A stretch of 50,353 nt of DNA, taken from assembly GCF_024448695.1 (NCBI RefSeq), contig NZ_JAMOHY010000023.1, positions 1-50,353 of the forward strand, read 5' to 3'. Numbering within the stretch: the stretch's first letter is position 1; each line of letters begins with the position of its first letter. Origin of the DNA: Stutzerimonas stutzeri (lineage in GTDB: Bacteria > Pseudomonadota > Gammaproteobacteria > Pseudomonadales > Pseudomonadaceae). Made by a program: the position numbers and the translations under genes. The notes under the pieces were generated by a model, which saw nothing but the letters and a program-made list of their open reading frames with translations, made no database searches and was not told the DNA's origin. This document shows positions 1-8,420 of this stretch, in pieces.

Positions 1-80
1 CTAGGAGGGGCTTTTTATAAAGCTCAACCCCAACATCCATGGCAGGTGTAGGGTCAATCTACAGTGATATCAAAGAGCTA
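1..80. other. non-coding window edge downstream of nrdB
   Basis: No gene is visible between the window edge and the nrdB stop codon. The first bases, AGGAGGGGCTTTTTAT, look like the right arm and T-run of a plus-strand terminator whose left arm would lie outside the window. This cannot be confirmed here. No clear terminator for the minus-strand nrd genes is visible in these 80 bases. Confidence 0.3.
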
Positions 81-1328
81 TCAATCCCAGCTTAACGCCC
101 CACCAGTCTGATACTCAATAACCCGCGTCTCAAAGAAGTTCTTCTCCTTCTTCAAGTCCATGATTTCGCTCATCCACGGGAACGGGTTGGTCGTACCCGG
201 ATACTCTTCCTTCAGACCAATCTGCGTCAGGCGGCGGTTGGCGATGAACTTGAGGTAGTCCTCCATCATGGCGGCGTTCATGCCGAGCACGCCACGGGGC
301 ATGGTGTCGCGGGCGTATTCGATTTCCAGTTGGGTGCCCTGGAGGATCATCTGGGTCGCTTCGTCCTTCATGGCGGCATCCCACAGGTGCGGGTTTTCGA
401 TCTTGATCTGGTTGATCACGTCGATGCCGAAGTTCAGGTGCATGGATTCGTCGCGCAGGATGTATTGGAACTGCTCGGCGGTGCCGGTCATCTTGTTGCG
501 GCGGCCCATGGAGAGGATCTGGGTGAAGCCGCAGTAGAAGAAGATGCCTTCCAGCACGCAGTAGTAGGCGATCAGGTTGCGCAGGAATTCCTTGTCGGTC
601 TCGACGGTGCCGGTGTTGAAGGTCGGGTCGGAGATCGAGCGGGTGTACTTGAGGCCCCAGGAGGCTTTCTTCGCGACCGAAGGGATCTCGTGGTACATGT
701 TGAAGATCTCGCCTTCATCCATGCCCAGCGATTCGATGCAGTACTGGTAGGCGTGGGTGTGGATCGCCTCTTCGAAGGCCTGGCGCAGGATGTATTGGCG
801 ACATTCGGGGTTGGTGATCAGGCGGTACACGGCAAGCACCAGGTTATTGGCGACCAGGCTGTCGGCAGTGGAGAAGAAGCCGAGGTTGCGCTTGACGATG
901 CGGCGCTCGTCCTCTGAGAGACCGTCCGGGCTCTTCCACAGGGCGATGTCGGTGGTCATGTTGACCTCTTGCGGCATCCAGTGGTTGGCGCAGCCGTCGA
1001 GGTATTTCTGCCAGGCCCAGTCGTACTTGAAGGGGACGAGTTGGTTGAGGTCGGCACGGGCGTTGATCATTTGTTTGTCGCCGACCTGAACGCGGGCGGA
1101 TTCGCCTTCCAGTTCGGCGAGGCCTTCCTGGATGTCGAGATCGTCCAGCGCCTGCTTGGCGCGGGCGACGGCGGCGGAGTCGTTGGCGGAAACGGCGCGG
1201 GACTCCTCGACGGAGCCGGCAGCTTGGTTGTCCAGCTTGGCGGTGTTCTGTGGCGCTGGCTGCGCAGCGGCAGCAGCCGGCGCGGCGGTGGTGGTTTCTT
1301 CTTCGTCGAATTCGTCCCAGCTCAGCAT
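81..1328 (-). CDS. nrdB: Ribonucleoside-diphosphate reductase class Ia, beta (radical) subunit NrdB
   Basis: The 415-residue ferritin-like subunit carries the di-iron centre and tyrosyl radical that NrdA needs to reduce ribonucleotides to deoxyribonucleotides for DNA synthesis. The motif [11 protein letters not shown] supplies the iron ligands E187 and H190 and, at the E-x2-H-x3-Y spacing known from E. coli NrdB, the likely radical tyrosine Y194. A second ligand motif, [10 protein letters not shown], follows. The ATG at 1328 (protein [11 protein letters not shown]) is preceded by AGGAGAAA, so the longer open frame upstream is not coding. An Ala/Pro-rich stretch follows the start, at about residues 12-30. 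The gene lies 345 bp downstream of nrdA on the same strand and is probably co-transcribed across a gap that holds a repeat and a large hairpin. Confidence 0.96.
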   Translation of the reverse strand: MLSWDEFDEEETTTAAPAAAAAQPAPQNTAKLDNQAAGSVEESRAVSANDSAAVARAKQALDDLDIQEGLAELEGESARVQVGDKQMINARADLNQLVPFKYDWAWQKYLDGCANHWMPQEVNMTTDIALWKSPDGLSEDERRIVKRNLGFFSTADSLVANNLVLAVYRLITNPECRQYILRQAFEEAIHTHAYQYCIESLGMDEGEIFNMYHEIPSVAKKASWGLKYTRSISDPTFNTGTVETDKEFLRNLIAYYCVLEGIFFYCGFTQILSMGRRNKMTGTAEQFQYILRDESMHLNFGIDVINQIKIENPHLWDAAMKDEATQMILQGTQLEIEYARDTMPRGVLGMNAAMMEDYLKFIANRRLTQIGLKEEYPGTTNPFPWMSEIMDLKKEKNFFETRVIEYQTGGALSWD

Positions 1329-1445
1329 GGCGGTTTCTCCTGATTGGGGACCGGCGCGGCCGGTCAAAAATGTTTGGGTGGCTTTTGGTTGTGCACGCAA
1401 AAGCGCGGAATCTGTTGTGTCTGTGGGCAGCGGGGTGGTGCCCAT

Positions 1446-1478
1446 CGGTGGATGCAAAAGGCGGCATCCACCCTACGG
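1446..1478. repeat. GGTGGATGC/GCATCCACC hairpin repeat between nrdA and nrdB
   Basis: A perfect 9-bp inverted repeat, GGTGGATGC (1447-1455) and GCATCCACC (1464-1472), is followed by CTACGG. It belongs to a dispersed family seen also near 20.6, 26.1-26.3, 29.8, 36.7 and probably 50.3 kb, always outside coding sequence. Confidence 0.7.
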
Positions 1479-1541
1479 AATCTGTACGCGAGCGAACCCG
1501 CTTTTACGACCCGCTTTTACAAAGTCAGCTCGGAGCGAGCG

Positions 1542-1654
1542 CGAAGCGGAGCGAGGCAGCGCTAGGCGTCTGCCAGGCCGGAGCCCCTGAGCGTACGCAT
1601 GTACGTGATGGGGGCCGGCTTGGTGGACAACAACGCGCAGTCCGCTCCGCTTCG
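1542..1654. repeat. Large nested hairpin in the nrdA-nrdB gap
   Basis: The outer arms CGAAGCGGAGCG (1542-1553) and CGCTCCGCTTCG (1643-1654) are perfect 12-bp reverse complements. Inside are GCCGG/CCGGC (1577-1581 and 1615-1619), CCCC/GGGG, and a tip of CGTAC-GCAT-GTACG (1592-1605). The 345-bp gap otherwise shows nothing gene-like. In the nrdAB transcript this would fold into a long stem beginning about 20 bases after the nrdA stop. It could stabilise or process the message, or be a relic of a small mobile element; the sequence does not say which. Confidence 0.6.
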
Positions 1655-1673
1655 TGCGCCAGCTAACTACTAC

Positions 1674-4568
1674 TTATTGGCAGGCTTCGCAGTCGGGTTC
1701 GTCGATGGCACAAGCCTTGGGCACTGGTGCCGGGCCGGCAGACATCTCAGGAGCCAGAGCCGCTTTCGCCGGGGCGCCGCTGAAGCCGTCGCCATTGCCG
1801 TTGGACACGGCGTTGAGCTTGCCGGTGTTGACGGTGGACTTCTCGGTGCTGGTCGCGGCCAGGGCACGGAGGTAGTAGGTGGTTTTCAGGCCACGGTACC
1901 AGGCCATGCGGTAGGTCACGTCGAGCTTCTTGCCGCTGGCGCCGGCGATGTAGAGGTTCAGCGACTGGGCCTGATCGATCCACTTCTGGCGGCGGCTGGC
2001 GGCGTCGACGATCCACTTGGTTTCCACTTCGAAGGCGGTGGCGTAGAGGTCTTTCAACTCCTGCGGGATGCGCTCGATCTGCTGTACAGAACCGTCGTAG
2101 TACTTGAGGTCGTTGATCATGACCGCATCCCACAGGCCACGCGCCTTGAGGTCGCGAACCAGGTAGGGGTTGATCACGGTGAACTCGCCCGAGAGGTTCG
2201 ATTTCACGTACAGGTTCTGGTAAGTCGGCTCGATGGACTGCGACACGCCGGTGATGTTGGCGATGGTTGCGGTCGGCGCGATGGCCATGATGTTCGAGTT
2301 ACGGATGCCATTCTTGACACGGGCACGCACCGGGGCCCAGTCCAGGGACTCGGTCAGGTCGACGTCGATGTACTTCTGGCCACGTGCTTCGATGAGGATC
2401 TGCTGCGAATCCAGCGGCAGCACGCCCTGGCTCCACAACGAACCCTGGAAGGTTTCGTAGGCGCCGCGTTCGTCGGCCAGGTCGCAGGACGCCTGGATGG
2501 CGAAGTAGCTGACCGCTTCCATGGACTTGTCGGCGAAGTCGATGGCGGCATCGGAGCCGTACGGGATGTGCTGCAGGTACAGCGCGTCCTGGAAGCCCAT
2601 GATGCCCAGGCCCACCGGGCGGTGCTTGAGGTTGGAGTTGCGCGCCTGCGGCACCGAGTAGTAGTTGATGTCGATGACGTTATCGAGCATCCGCACGGCG
2701 GTACGCACGGTGCGCTCCAGCTTGGCGGTGTCCAGCTTGCCGTCGACGATGTGGCGCGGCAGGTTGATCGAGCCCAGGTTGCAGACGGCGATCTCATCCT
2801 TGTTGGTGTTCAGCGTGATCTCGGTGCAGAGGTTGGAGCTGTGCACCACGCCGACGTGCTGCTGCGGGCTGCGCAGGTTGCACGGGTCCTTGAAGGTCAG
2901 CCACGGGTGGCCGGTTTCGAACAGCATGGAGAGCATCTTGCGCCACAGGTCTTTGGCCTGCAGTGTCTTGTAGTTCTTGATCTTGCCGTATTCGATCAGG
3001 GCTTCGTAGTACTCGTAGCGCTCTTCGAAGGCCTTGCCGGTGAGGTCGTGCAGGTCGGGTACTTCGCTGGGCGAGAACAGGGTCCACTTGCCGTCGTCGA
3101 AGACGCGCTTCATGAACAGGTCCGGAATCCAGTTGGCGGTGTTCATGTCGTGGGTACGGCGACGGTCGTCACCGGTGTTCTTGCGCAGCTCGAGGAATTC
3201 CTCGATGTCCAGGTGCCAGGTTTCCAGGTAGGCGCAGACCGCGCCCTTGCGCTTGCCGCCCTGGTTGACCGCGACGGCGGTGTCGTTCACCACTTTCAGG
3301 AAGGGCACGACGCCCTGGGATTTGCCGTTGGTGCCCTTGATGTAGGCACCCAGTGCACGCACCGGGGTCCAGTCGTTGCCCAGACCGCCGGCGAACTTGG
3401 AGAGCAGGGCGTTATCGCGGATGGCGTCGTAGATGCCGCCCAGGTCGTCCGGCACGGTGGTCAGGTAGCAGGAGGACAGCTGCGGGCGCAGGGTGCCGGC
3501 GTTGAACAGGGTCGGCGTGGAGGCCATGTAGTCGAACGACGACAACAGGTTGTAGAACTCGATGGCGCGGGCTTCGCGCTGTTCTTCCTCGATGGCCAGG
3601 CCCATGGCGACGCGCATGAAGAAAATCTGCGGTAGCTCGAAGCGGACGTTGTCCTTGTGGATGAAGTAGCGGTCGTAAAGCGTCTGCAGGCCGAGGTAGG
3701 TGAACTGCTGGTCCTGCTCGTGGTTGATCGCGGCGCCCAGCTTGGCCAGGTCGAATTCCTTCAGGCGCGGGTCGAGCAGCTCGAACTGCACGCCTTTTTC
3801 CACGTAGGCGGGCAATGCCTTGGCGTAGAGGTCGGCCATTTCGTGATGGGTGGCGGCTTCGGCGACTTCCAGGAAACTCAGGGCTTCGGCGCGCAGGGTG
3901 TCCATCAGCAGGCGGGCGGTGACGTAGGAGTAGTTCGGCTCACGCTCGACCAGGGTGCGGGCGGTCATCACCAGGGCGGTGTTGACGTCGGTCTGCTCGA
4001 CACCGTCGTAGAGGTTTTTCAGGGTTTCTTTCTGAATCAGTGCGCCATCGACTTCTTCGAGGCCTTCGCAGGCTTCGCTGATGATGGTGTTCAGACGGCC
4101 CAGATCCAACGGTGCCAGGCTGCCGTCGGCACGCTTGATGCGGATGCTCGGGTGGGCTTCGACTGGCGCTTCGGCCACGCTGCGCTTGCGCTCTTGCGCG
4201 CGTGATTCCCGGTAAATCACATAGTCGCGGGCAACCTTCTGCTCACCGGCACGCATCAGGGCCAGTTCGACCTGATCCTGGATTTCTTCGATGTGGATGG
4301 TGCCACCGGAGGGCATGCGGCGCTTGAAGGTGGCGCTGACCTGCTCGGTCAGGCGCGCGACGGTGTCGTGGATGCGCGACGAGGCGGCGGCATTGCCGCC
4401 TTCCACGGCGAGAAAGGCCTTGGTGATGGCGACGGTGATCTTGTCATCGGTGTAGGCGACGACAGTGCCGTTGCGCTTGATCACGCGCAGCTGGCCCGGC
4501 GCGGTGGTAGCCAGATCCAGTGTGCTATCGGCTGCCTGTGGGTTCTCGCGAATGGACTCGTTCTGCAT
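1674..4568 (-). CDS. nrdA: Ribonucleoside-diphosphate reductase class Ia, alpha (catalytic) subunit NrdA
   Basis: The 964-residue catalytic subunit of aerobic ribonucleotide reductase. The N-terminal region has ATP-cone sequence (KRNGTVVAYTDDKITVAITK at about residue 31, and a second cone-like stretch RIKRADGSLAPLDLGRLN), which bind ATP/dATP for overall activity control. The barrel carries the redox cysteine in LSSCYLTTVPDD and the active-site region NLCTEITLN followed by VCNLGSINLPRH. The C-terminus CEACQ is the swinging cysteine pair that exchanges with thioredoxin or glutaredoxin. The ATG at 4568 follows a GGAG four bases upstream. Control by NrdR is suggested by the box at 4733-4748. The protein works with NrdB, encoded next on the same strand. 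Confidence 0.96.
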   Translation of the reverse strand: MQNESIRENPQAADSTLDLATTAPGQLRVIKRNGTVVAYTDDKITVAITKAFLAVEGGNAAASSRIHDTVARLTEQVSATFKRRMPSGGTIHIEEIQDQVELALMRAGEQKVARDYVIYRESRAQERKRSVAEAPVEAHPSIRIKRADGSLAPLDLGRLNTIISEACEGLEEVDGALIQKETLKNLYDGVEQTDVNTALVMTARTLVEREPNYSYVTARLLMDTLRAEALSFLEVAEAATHHEMADLYAKALPAYVEKGVQFELLDPRLKEFDLAKLGAAINHEQDQQFTYLGLQTLYDRYFIHKDNVRFELPQIFFMRVAMGLAIEEEQREARAIEFYNLLSSFDYMASTPTLFNAGTLRPQLSSCYLTTVPDDLGGIYDAIRDNALLSKFAGGLGNDWTPVRALGAYIKGTNGKSQGVVPFLKVVNDTAVAVNQGGKRKGAVCAYLETWHLDIEEFLELRKNTGDDRRRTHDMNTANWIPDLFMKRVFDDGKWTLFSPSEVPDLHDLTGKAFEERYEYYEALIEYGKIKNYKTLQAKDLWRKMLSMLFETGHPWLTFKDPCNLRSPQQHVGVVHSSNLCTEITLNTNKDEIAVCNLGSINLPRHIVDGKLDTAKLERTVRTAVRMLDNVIDINYYSVPQARNSNLKHRPVGLGIMGFQDALYLQHIPYGSDAAIDFADKSMEAVSYFAIQASCDLADERGAYETFQGSLWSQGVLPLDSQQILIEARGQKYIDVDLTESLDWAPVRARVKNGIRNSNIMAIAPTATIANITGVSQSIEPTYQNLYVKSNLSGEFTVINPYLVRDLKARGLWDAVMINDLKYYDGSVQQIERIPQELKDLYATAFEVETKWIVDAASRRQKWIDQAQSLNLYIAGASGKKLDVTYRMAWYRGLKTTYYLRALAATSTEKSTVNTGKLNAVSNGNGDGFSGAPAKAALAPEMSAGPAPVPKACAIDEPDCEACQ

Positions 4569-4696
4569 GGGGTCTCCGGATTCTCTCTGTCTCGGTAGCA
4601 CGTAAGGTGTGTATAGCAACAAGCACGCCGGCGAGCCGGCGCGGACAACAAAAGGGGATATTTCGTGCCAGCCTGGGCCGGCGAATCGTGTCCCGA

Positions 4697-4725
4697 AGGA
4701 TAGTCATGAGTTGTGAACTGCACAA
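4697..4725 (-). promoter_or_regulatory. Possible sigma-70 promoter of nrdA
   Basis: On the minus strand TTGTGC (4725-4720) and TATCCT (4702-4697) are separated by 17 bases. The match is only moderate (3/6 and 4/6), but the position just downstream of the NrdR box is where a repressible nrdA promoter is expected. It would give a leader of about 120 bases. Confidence 0.35.
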
Positions 4726-4732
4726 CCTCAAA

Positions 4733-4748
4733 ACACAACATGTAGTGT
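4733..4748 (-). promoter_or_regulatory. NrdR box upstream of nrdA
   Basis: ACACAACATGTAGTGT is a near-palindrome that fits the NrdR operator pattern acaCwAtATaTwGtgt known from bacterial nrd promoters. NrdR usually binds two boxes about three helical turns apart. A weak partner, ACACCCTCTGTGGAAT (4765-4780, about 9/16), is centred 32 bp away. The placement implies dATP-dependent repression of nrdAB. Confidence 0.75.
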
Positions 4749-5006
4749 GCGCTGGTCCTCGGATACACCCTCTGTGGAATTGAGCAGAATCAAGCCTGAT
4801 GGCGTCAGGGTTGCGTTCCGAGAGCCGTTTTGCACTGGTCTGAAGGGGCTTGGTCTGAAAAACAAGGCGGTAAAATTATTTCGCTTGCCTTTTTCTTGCG
4901 TTGTGTCTGTGTCTTTGGTTTGGCCCAACATGTGGGGTTTTGGGCCGTGGAGTCGACACGATAATGCCGGATTTCGCTCCTTGCAAGGCAATGAAAATGA
5001 ACAAGC

Positions 5007-5015
5007 TGTGGATAA
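5007..5015 (-). promoter_or_regulatory. Perfect DnaA box in the nrdA upstream region
   Basis: TGTGGATAA on the plus strand is the exact complement of the consensus DnaA box TTATCCACA. It lies about 440 bp upstream of the nrdA start. In E. coli, DnaA boxes control nrdAB and couple dNTP supply to replication initiation; the same role is an inference here. Confidence 0.55.
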
Positions 5016-5131
5016 CATGTGGGCGATTTGTGGGTGAAAACCTGCCGGCCAGTGCCCCAGGCGGTTTGGCGGGCAAGCAAACTGAATGTCTCTTCAGAGT
5101 GCTTCATTGAGGGTAGGAGGGGTTTTTCACC

Positions 5132-5151
5132 AACCACTATATATAGTGGTT
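5132..5151. promoter_or_regulatory. 20-bp perfect palindrome, NrdR-box-like, upstream of the response regulator
   Basis: The core CCACTATATATAGTGG (5134-5149), extended by AA/TT to a perfect 20-bp palindrome, matches 14 of 16 NrdR consensus positions. It lies about 130 bp before the response regulator start and about 390 bp from the other NrdR box. No partner box is visible at 31-32 bp spacing on either side. It may instead be an operator for the adjacent response regulator. Confidence 0.5.
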
Positions 5152-5278
5152 TGTCAAAACGGCACGGTGCACCCGGCGAGGCGTTGCGAGGGGGCGGAGT
5201 GTCTGCTGCGACGGTTGCGGCGCTTTTCCCGTTGCAGCGTGAGGCTACAATGCCGCGGATGCTTCTGGGGGAGGGCGC

Positions 5279-6001
5279 ATGGTGGAGCAAGAATCGTGGA
5301 ACATTCTGATTGTCGAAGATGATCAGCGGTTGGCTGAGTTGACCCGCGAATATCTCGAAGGCAACGGCCTGCAGGTATCAATCGAGGCCGATGGCACCCG
5401 GGCGGTTGAGCGCATCATCAACGAGCGGCCCGATCTGGTAGTGCTTGATCTGATGCTGCCGGGCGAAGATGGGTTGAGTATCTGCCGCAAGGTGCGGGCG
5501 CGCTATGAAGGGCCGATCCTGATGCTGACCGCCCGCGCTGATGATCTCGATCAGGTGCTGGGTCTGGAAACCGGCGCCGACGATTACGTCTGCAAACCGG
5601 TGCGGCCCCGCCTGCTGCTGGCGCGTATTCGCGCCCTGTTGCGGCGTCGTGAACATCTTGAGGTGCCGGCCACCAGCAGCAAGCGGCTGCAGTATGGCCC
5701 GCTGGTGGTAGACAGCGCCCTGCGCGAGGCCTGGCTTCGCGGCGAAGGCATCGAGCTGACCGGGGCGGAATTCGACCTGCTCTGGCTGCTCACGTCCAAT
5801 CCGGGCCGGATCATGTCCCGCGAGGAGATTTTTTCCGAACTGCGCGGTATCGAATACGACGGGCAGGATCGCTCCATCGATGTGCGCATCTCGCGCATCC
5901 GCCCCCGCATCGGTGATGACCCCGAGCACCCTCGGCTGATCAAGACGGTGCGTGGCAAGGGCTACCTGTTCGTTTCCGAAGCGGCGCAAGCGCTACAGTG
6001 A
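5279..6001 (+). CDS. OmpR/PhoB-family two-component response regulator
   Basis: A 240-residue DNA-binding response regulator. The receiver domain (about 8-118) has the acidic pocket E13/D14/D15, phospho-acceptor D57 in VVLDLMLPGEDG, T84 and the conserved lysine K106 in CKP. A winged-helix effector domain (about 135-235) ends with the usual DVRISRIRPRIGDDP and TVRGKGYLF motifs. The ATG at 5279 follows GGGGGAGGG. Its stop overlaps the GTG start of the kinase gene by four bases, so the two are translationally coupled and form a cognate pair. Its location next to nrdAB is, from memory, shared with P. aeruginosa (PA1157/PA1158). The signal and target genes cannot be read from sequence. Confidence 0.93.
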   Translation: MVEQESWNILIVEDDQRLAELTREYLEGNGLQVSIEADGTRAVERIINERPDLVVLDLMLPGEDGLSICRKVRARYEGPILMLTARADDLDQVLGLETGADDYVCKPVRPRLLLARIRALLRRREHLEVPATSSKRLQYGPLVVDSALREAWLRGEGIELTGAEFDLLWLLTSNPGRIMSREEIFSELRGIEYDGQDRSIDVRISRIRPRIGDDPEHPRLIKTVRGKGYLFVSEAAQALQ

Positions 6002-7599
6002 ACTCCATATTCCTGCGCATCTATGGCGGCATGCTTGCCGTGCTGGTGCTGGTCGCCCTGCTGGGCGCCGGCGGCCTGCAGTTGCTCAACGAAGTGCGTG
6101 CCGACCGCCATCGGGAAGCGCTGGCCAGCGGCACCTTTCGTTTGATGGCGCACAACATGCAGAGCATGACGCCCATCGAGCGGCGTCAGGCTGCGAATCT
6201 TTGGGGGCGTTTGCTCGGTGTACCGTTGCGGGTGCGGACCCTGGGTGACGTCAGCCTGGAGAGCCGGCTGGAGGCGCGGTTGCTGCGAGGGCAGGTGCTG
6301 GTGGAACAGCTGCGCCCTCACAGTACGACGGTTTTTTCGCTGGTCAGCGATACCGACCGGCTGGTGCTGACCGGCGAGGTTGAGCAGGTCAGCGAGCAAC
6401 TGGCCCGCGCAACCATCTATCTGTTGATCGATGAGCTGATCCGCTTTCCCGAAGACGAACAGCCGCTGCGGCTGGCCGGGCTCAAGCAGTTGCACGGCTT
6501 CGGTTATGCGCTTGAACTGCTCACGCGGGACAGCGCGAGCCTGGATGACGACCAGCGCCGTCGCCTCGACGAAGGCGATACGGTGATGGCGCTCGATCAG
6601 GGCGGCAAGGCGATTCGCGTCTTCGCGGCGGTTTCCGGTACGTCGTGGATCATGGCGCTGGGGCCTTTGTATCAGTTCAATCCTTATCCGCCGCACCTGC
6701 TGCTGTTGATCGGCGCCCTCGGGCTGACGCTGATCGGGCTGACGGTCTATCTGCTGGTGCGCCAACTGGAGCGGCGCCTGCGCGAGGTGGAGGGCGCCGC
6801 CACGCGTATCGCCCGTGGCAACCTGGAAACCCGTGTGCCGGATGCCGGCACAGACTCGGTGGGCCAGCTGGCAACGGCTTTCAATGGCATGGCCGTTCAT
6901 CTGCAACGCCTGCTGGCGGTGCAGCGTGAGATGGTCAGCGCGGTGGCCCACGAGTTGCGCACGCCAGTGGCGCGCCTGCGCTTTGGTCTGGAAATGGCCG
7001 GCGACGCTCAGAGCGCCCAGGCGCGCGACAAGTATCTGCAAGGTATGGATGCCGACATCGACGATCTTGATCGTCTGGTGGACGAAATGCTGGTCTATAC
7101 CCGGCTTGAACGCGGCTCGCCGACGCTGAACTTCCACAGCATCGACCTTGGGGCGCTGGTCGATCAGGTGATCGCCGAGCTGGCGCCGCTGCGTGCGGAT
7201 ATCCATATCGAGCGTGGCGCTTGCGTGACGCTCGGTGATGACAATCAGGTCGAGGCCGAGCCGCACTATCTGCGACGGGCATTGATCAATCTGGTGAGCA
7301 ACGCCATGCGACACGCCGAAACGCGGGTGCTGGTGAGCTTCGTGCTGGATGCCGAACGGGCGCGGCTGAGCGTCGATGATGACGGGCCAGGGGTGCCGGA
7401 GGCGGATTGGGAGAAGGTCTTCACCCCGTTCCTGCGTCTCGACGACAGCCGCACGCGGACGTCCGGTGGACATGGCCTGGGGTTGTCCATCGTGCGGCGG
7501 ATTGCCTACTGGCATGGCGGACGGGCACAGATCAGCCGCAGCGAACTGGGTGGCGCCTGCTTCAGCCTGGCCTGGCCACGCAGGCAGGCTGTCCAGTAG
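5998..7599 (+). CDS. Two-component sensor histidine kinase (RstB/EnvZ-like architecture)
   Basis: A 533-residue inner-membrane kinase partner of the preceding regulator. A first transmembrane segment (about 8-28, GGMLAVLVLVALLGAGGL) and a second (about 226-250, HLLLLIGALGLTLIGLTVYL) bracket a periplasmic sensor of about 195 residues. Then come HAMP (about 250-300), the HisKA box VAHELRTPVARLRF with H318, and a HATPase domain with N-box NLVSNAMRHA, G1 DDDGPGVP and G2 GGHGLGLSIVRR. The start is GTG at 5998, overlapping the upstream TGA as GTGA. The periplasmic domain has no signature that identifies the stimulus. Confidence 0.93.
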   Translation: MNSIFLRIYGGMLAVLVLVALLGAGGLQLLNEVRADRHREALASGTFRLMAHNMQSMTPIERRQAANLWGRLLGVPLRVRTLGDVSLESRLEARLLRGQVLVEQLRPHSTTVFSLVSDTDRLVLTGEVEQVSEQLARATIYLLIDELIRFPEDEQPLRLAGLKQLHGFGYALELLTRDSASLDDDQRRRLDEGDTVMALDQGGKAIRVFAAVSGTSWIMALGPLYQFNPYPPHLLLLIGALGLTLIGLTVYLLVRQLERRLREVEGAATRIARGNLETRVPDAGTDSVGQLATAFNGMAVHLQRLLAVQREMVSAVAHELRTPVARLRFGLEMAGDAQSAQARDKYLQGMDADIDDLDRLVDEMLVYTRLERGSPTLNFHSIDLGALVDQVIAELAPLRADIHIERGACVTLGDDNQVEAEPHYLRRALINLVSNAMRHAETRVLVSFVLDAERARLSVDDDGPGVPEADWEKVFTPFLRLDDSRTRTSGGHGLGLSIVRRIAYWHGGRAQISRSELGGACFSLAWPRRQAVQ

Positions 7600-7657
7600 G
7601 TCGAGGTGGCAGCCGAACACGTTTGGCCTTACGGCGTGATCTTGGCGAAGCGACGGC

Positions 7658-8371
7658 CTATCTCGGAATGCTGACGAGACTCAGCAGATACCCCTCGAAC
7701 TGCACGAACTGACCCTCCAGCTCGGTGCCCCTTTTCCACTCTTGCGAAAGATCACTCAGCAGGCGCAGGCGTGTGTGGCCGCTGCTGTCGTGCTGGATCA
7801 GCTCGGCATCCTGGAAATAGAAGCGCTTGTTCACCAATGGGTAGAGCGCCTTGAACAGGCTTTCCTTGATGGAGAAGGTCAGGGTCACGAGCAGCGCCCG
7901 TTGCGTGTCATCCAGCGCGGCGTAACCGTCCTGCTCGCGAGGGGTGAGGATTTCGCCGACCAGACGATCAGCCCGTGCACTCGGTAACTGCCTTTCCACA
8001 TCCAGCCCCAGCCCTCGCCAATATTCGCTGCGTGCTGCTACTGCCGCCGCCCAGCCGGCGCCGTGGGTAATGGAACCGACCACGCCAATGGGCCAGCAGG
8101 GCGCGCGGTCTTCGCCAACGGCAGGAACGCCAGGCACGCCGGTGGCTCTGCGCAGGGCTTCGTAGGCGCAGAGACGTCCTGCGAGAAACTCGGTCTGGCG
8201 CTTGCTTACCGCGTCCGGAGCCGGAATGCCCCAGCGCCTGAAATCCTCGATATCCAGCAGGCCAGGATCGAAACGGGTGCTGAGCAATTGCACGCCGGGA
8301 AGGGCACGTGGCAGGGGCCAGTGATCCTGCAGGGGGGAGCAGCAGGCGGGAAAGGGCGGCTGAGGATTCAT
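7658..8371 (-). CDS. pcpS: 4'-phosphopantetheinyl transferase PcpS (Sfp-type)
   Basis: A 237-residue enzyme that moves the phosphopantetheine arm of coenzyme A onto acyl and peptidyl carrier proteins; in Pseudomonas one such enzyme serves both fatty acid and siderophore synthesis. The family signatures are AVGEDRAPCWPIGVVGSITH, GLGLDVE (Mg/CoA-binding acidic residues) and FSIKESLFKALYPLV (catalytic W/KEA-type helix). The close match to P. aeruginosa PcpS in wording and length favours the ATG at 8371 (MNPQPPFPACC), although its ribosome binding site is weak. The open frame extends 95 codons further upstream, overlapping the argP-type gene, without family similarity. Confidence 0.9.
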   Translation of the reverse strand: MNPQPPFPACCSPLQDHWPLPRALPGVQLLSTRFDPGLLDIEDFRRWGIPAPDAVSKRQTEFLAGRLCAYEALRRATGVPGVPAVGEDRAPCWPIGVVGSITHGAGWAAAVAARSEYWRGLGLDVERQLPSARADRLVGEILTPREQDGYAALDDTQRALLVTLTFSIKESLFKALYPLVNKRFYFQDAELIQHDSSGHTRLRLLSDLSQEWKRGTELEGQFVQFEGYLLSLVSIPR

Positions 8372-8420
8372 GGGCGCAAGTGTGCCTGATCGAAACGACA
8401 AGACGCAGCAACTCCGGAAC

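Larger units (their letters stand above)
4569..5278. promoter_or_regulatory. 710-bp divergent regulatory region between nrdA and a response regulator gene
   Basis: No convincing gene is present. The region is less GC-rich than its neighbours, with T-rich stretches at 4870-4925. It holds an NrdR box and possible promoter near nrdA, a perfect DnaA box near the middle and a 20-bp palindrome about 130 bp before the response regulator. These are listed separately. Confidence 0.7.

Noticed and set aside
1599..3635. A 678-codon plus-strand open frame opposite nrdA
   Set aside because: Antisense shadow of nrdA, rich in V, G, D and H with no recognisable domain.
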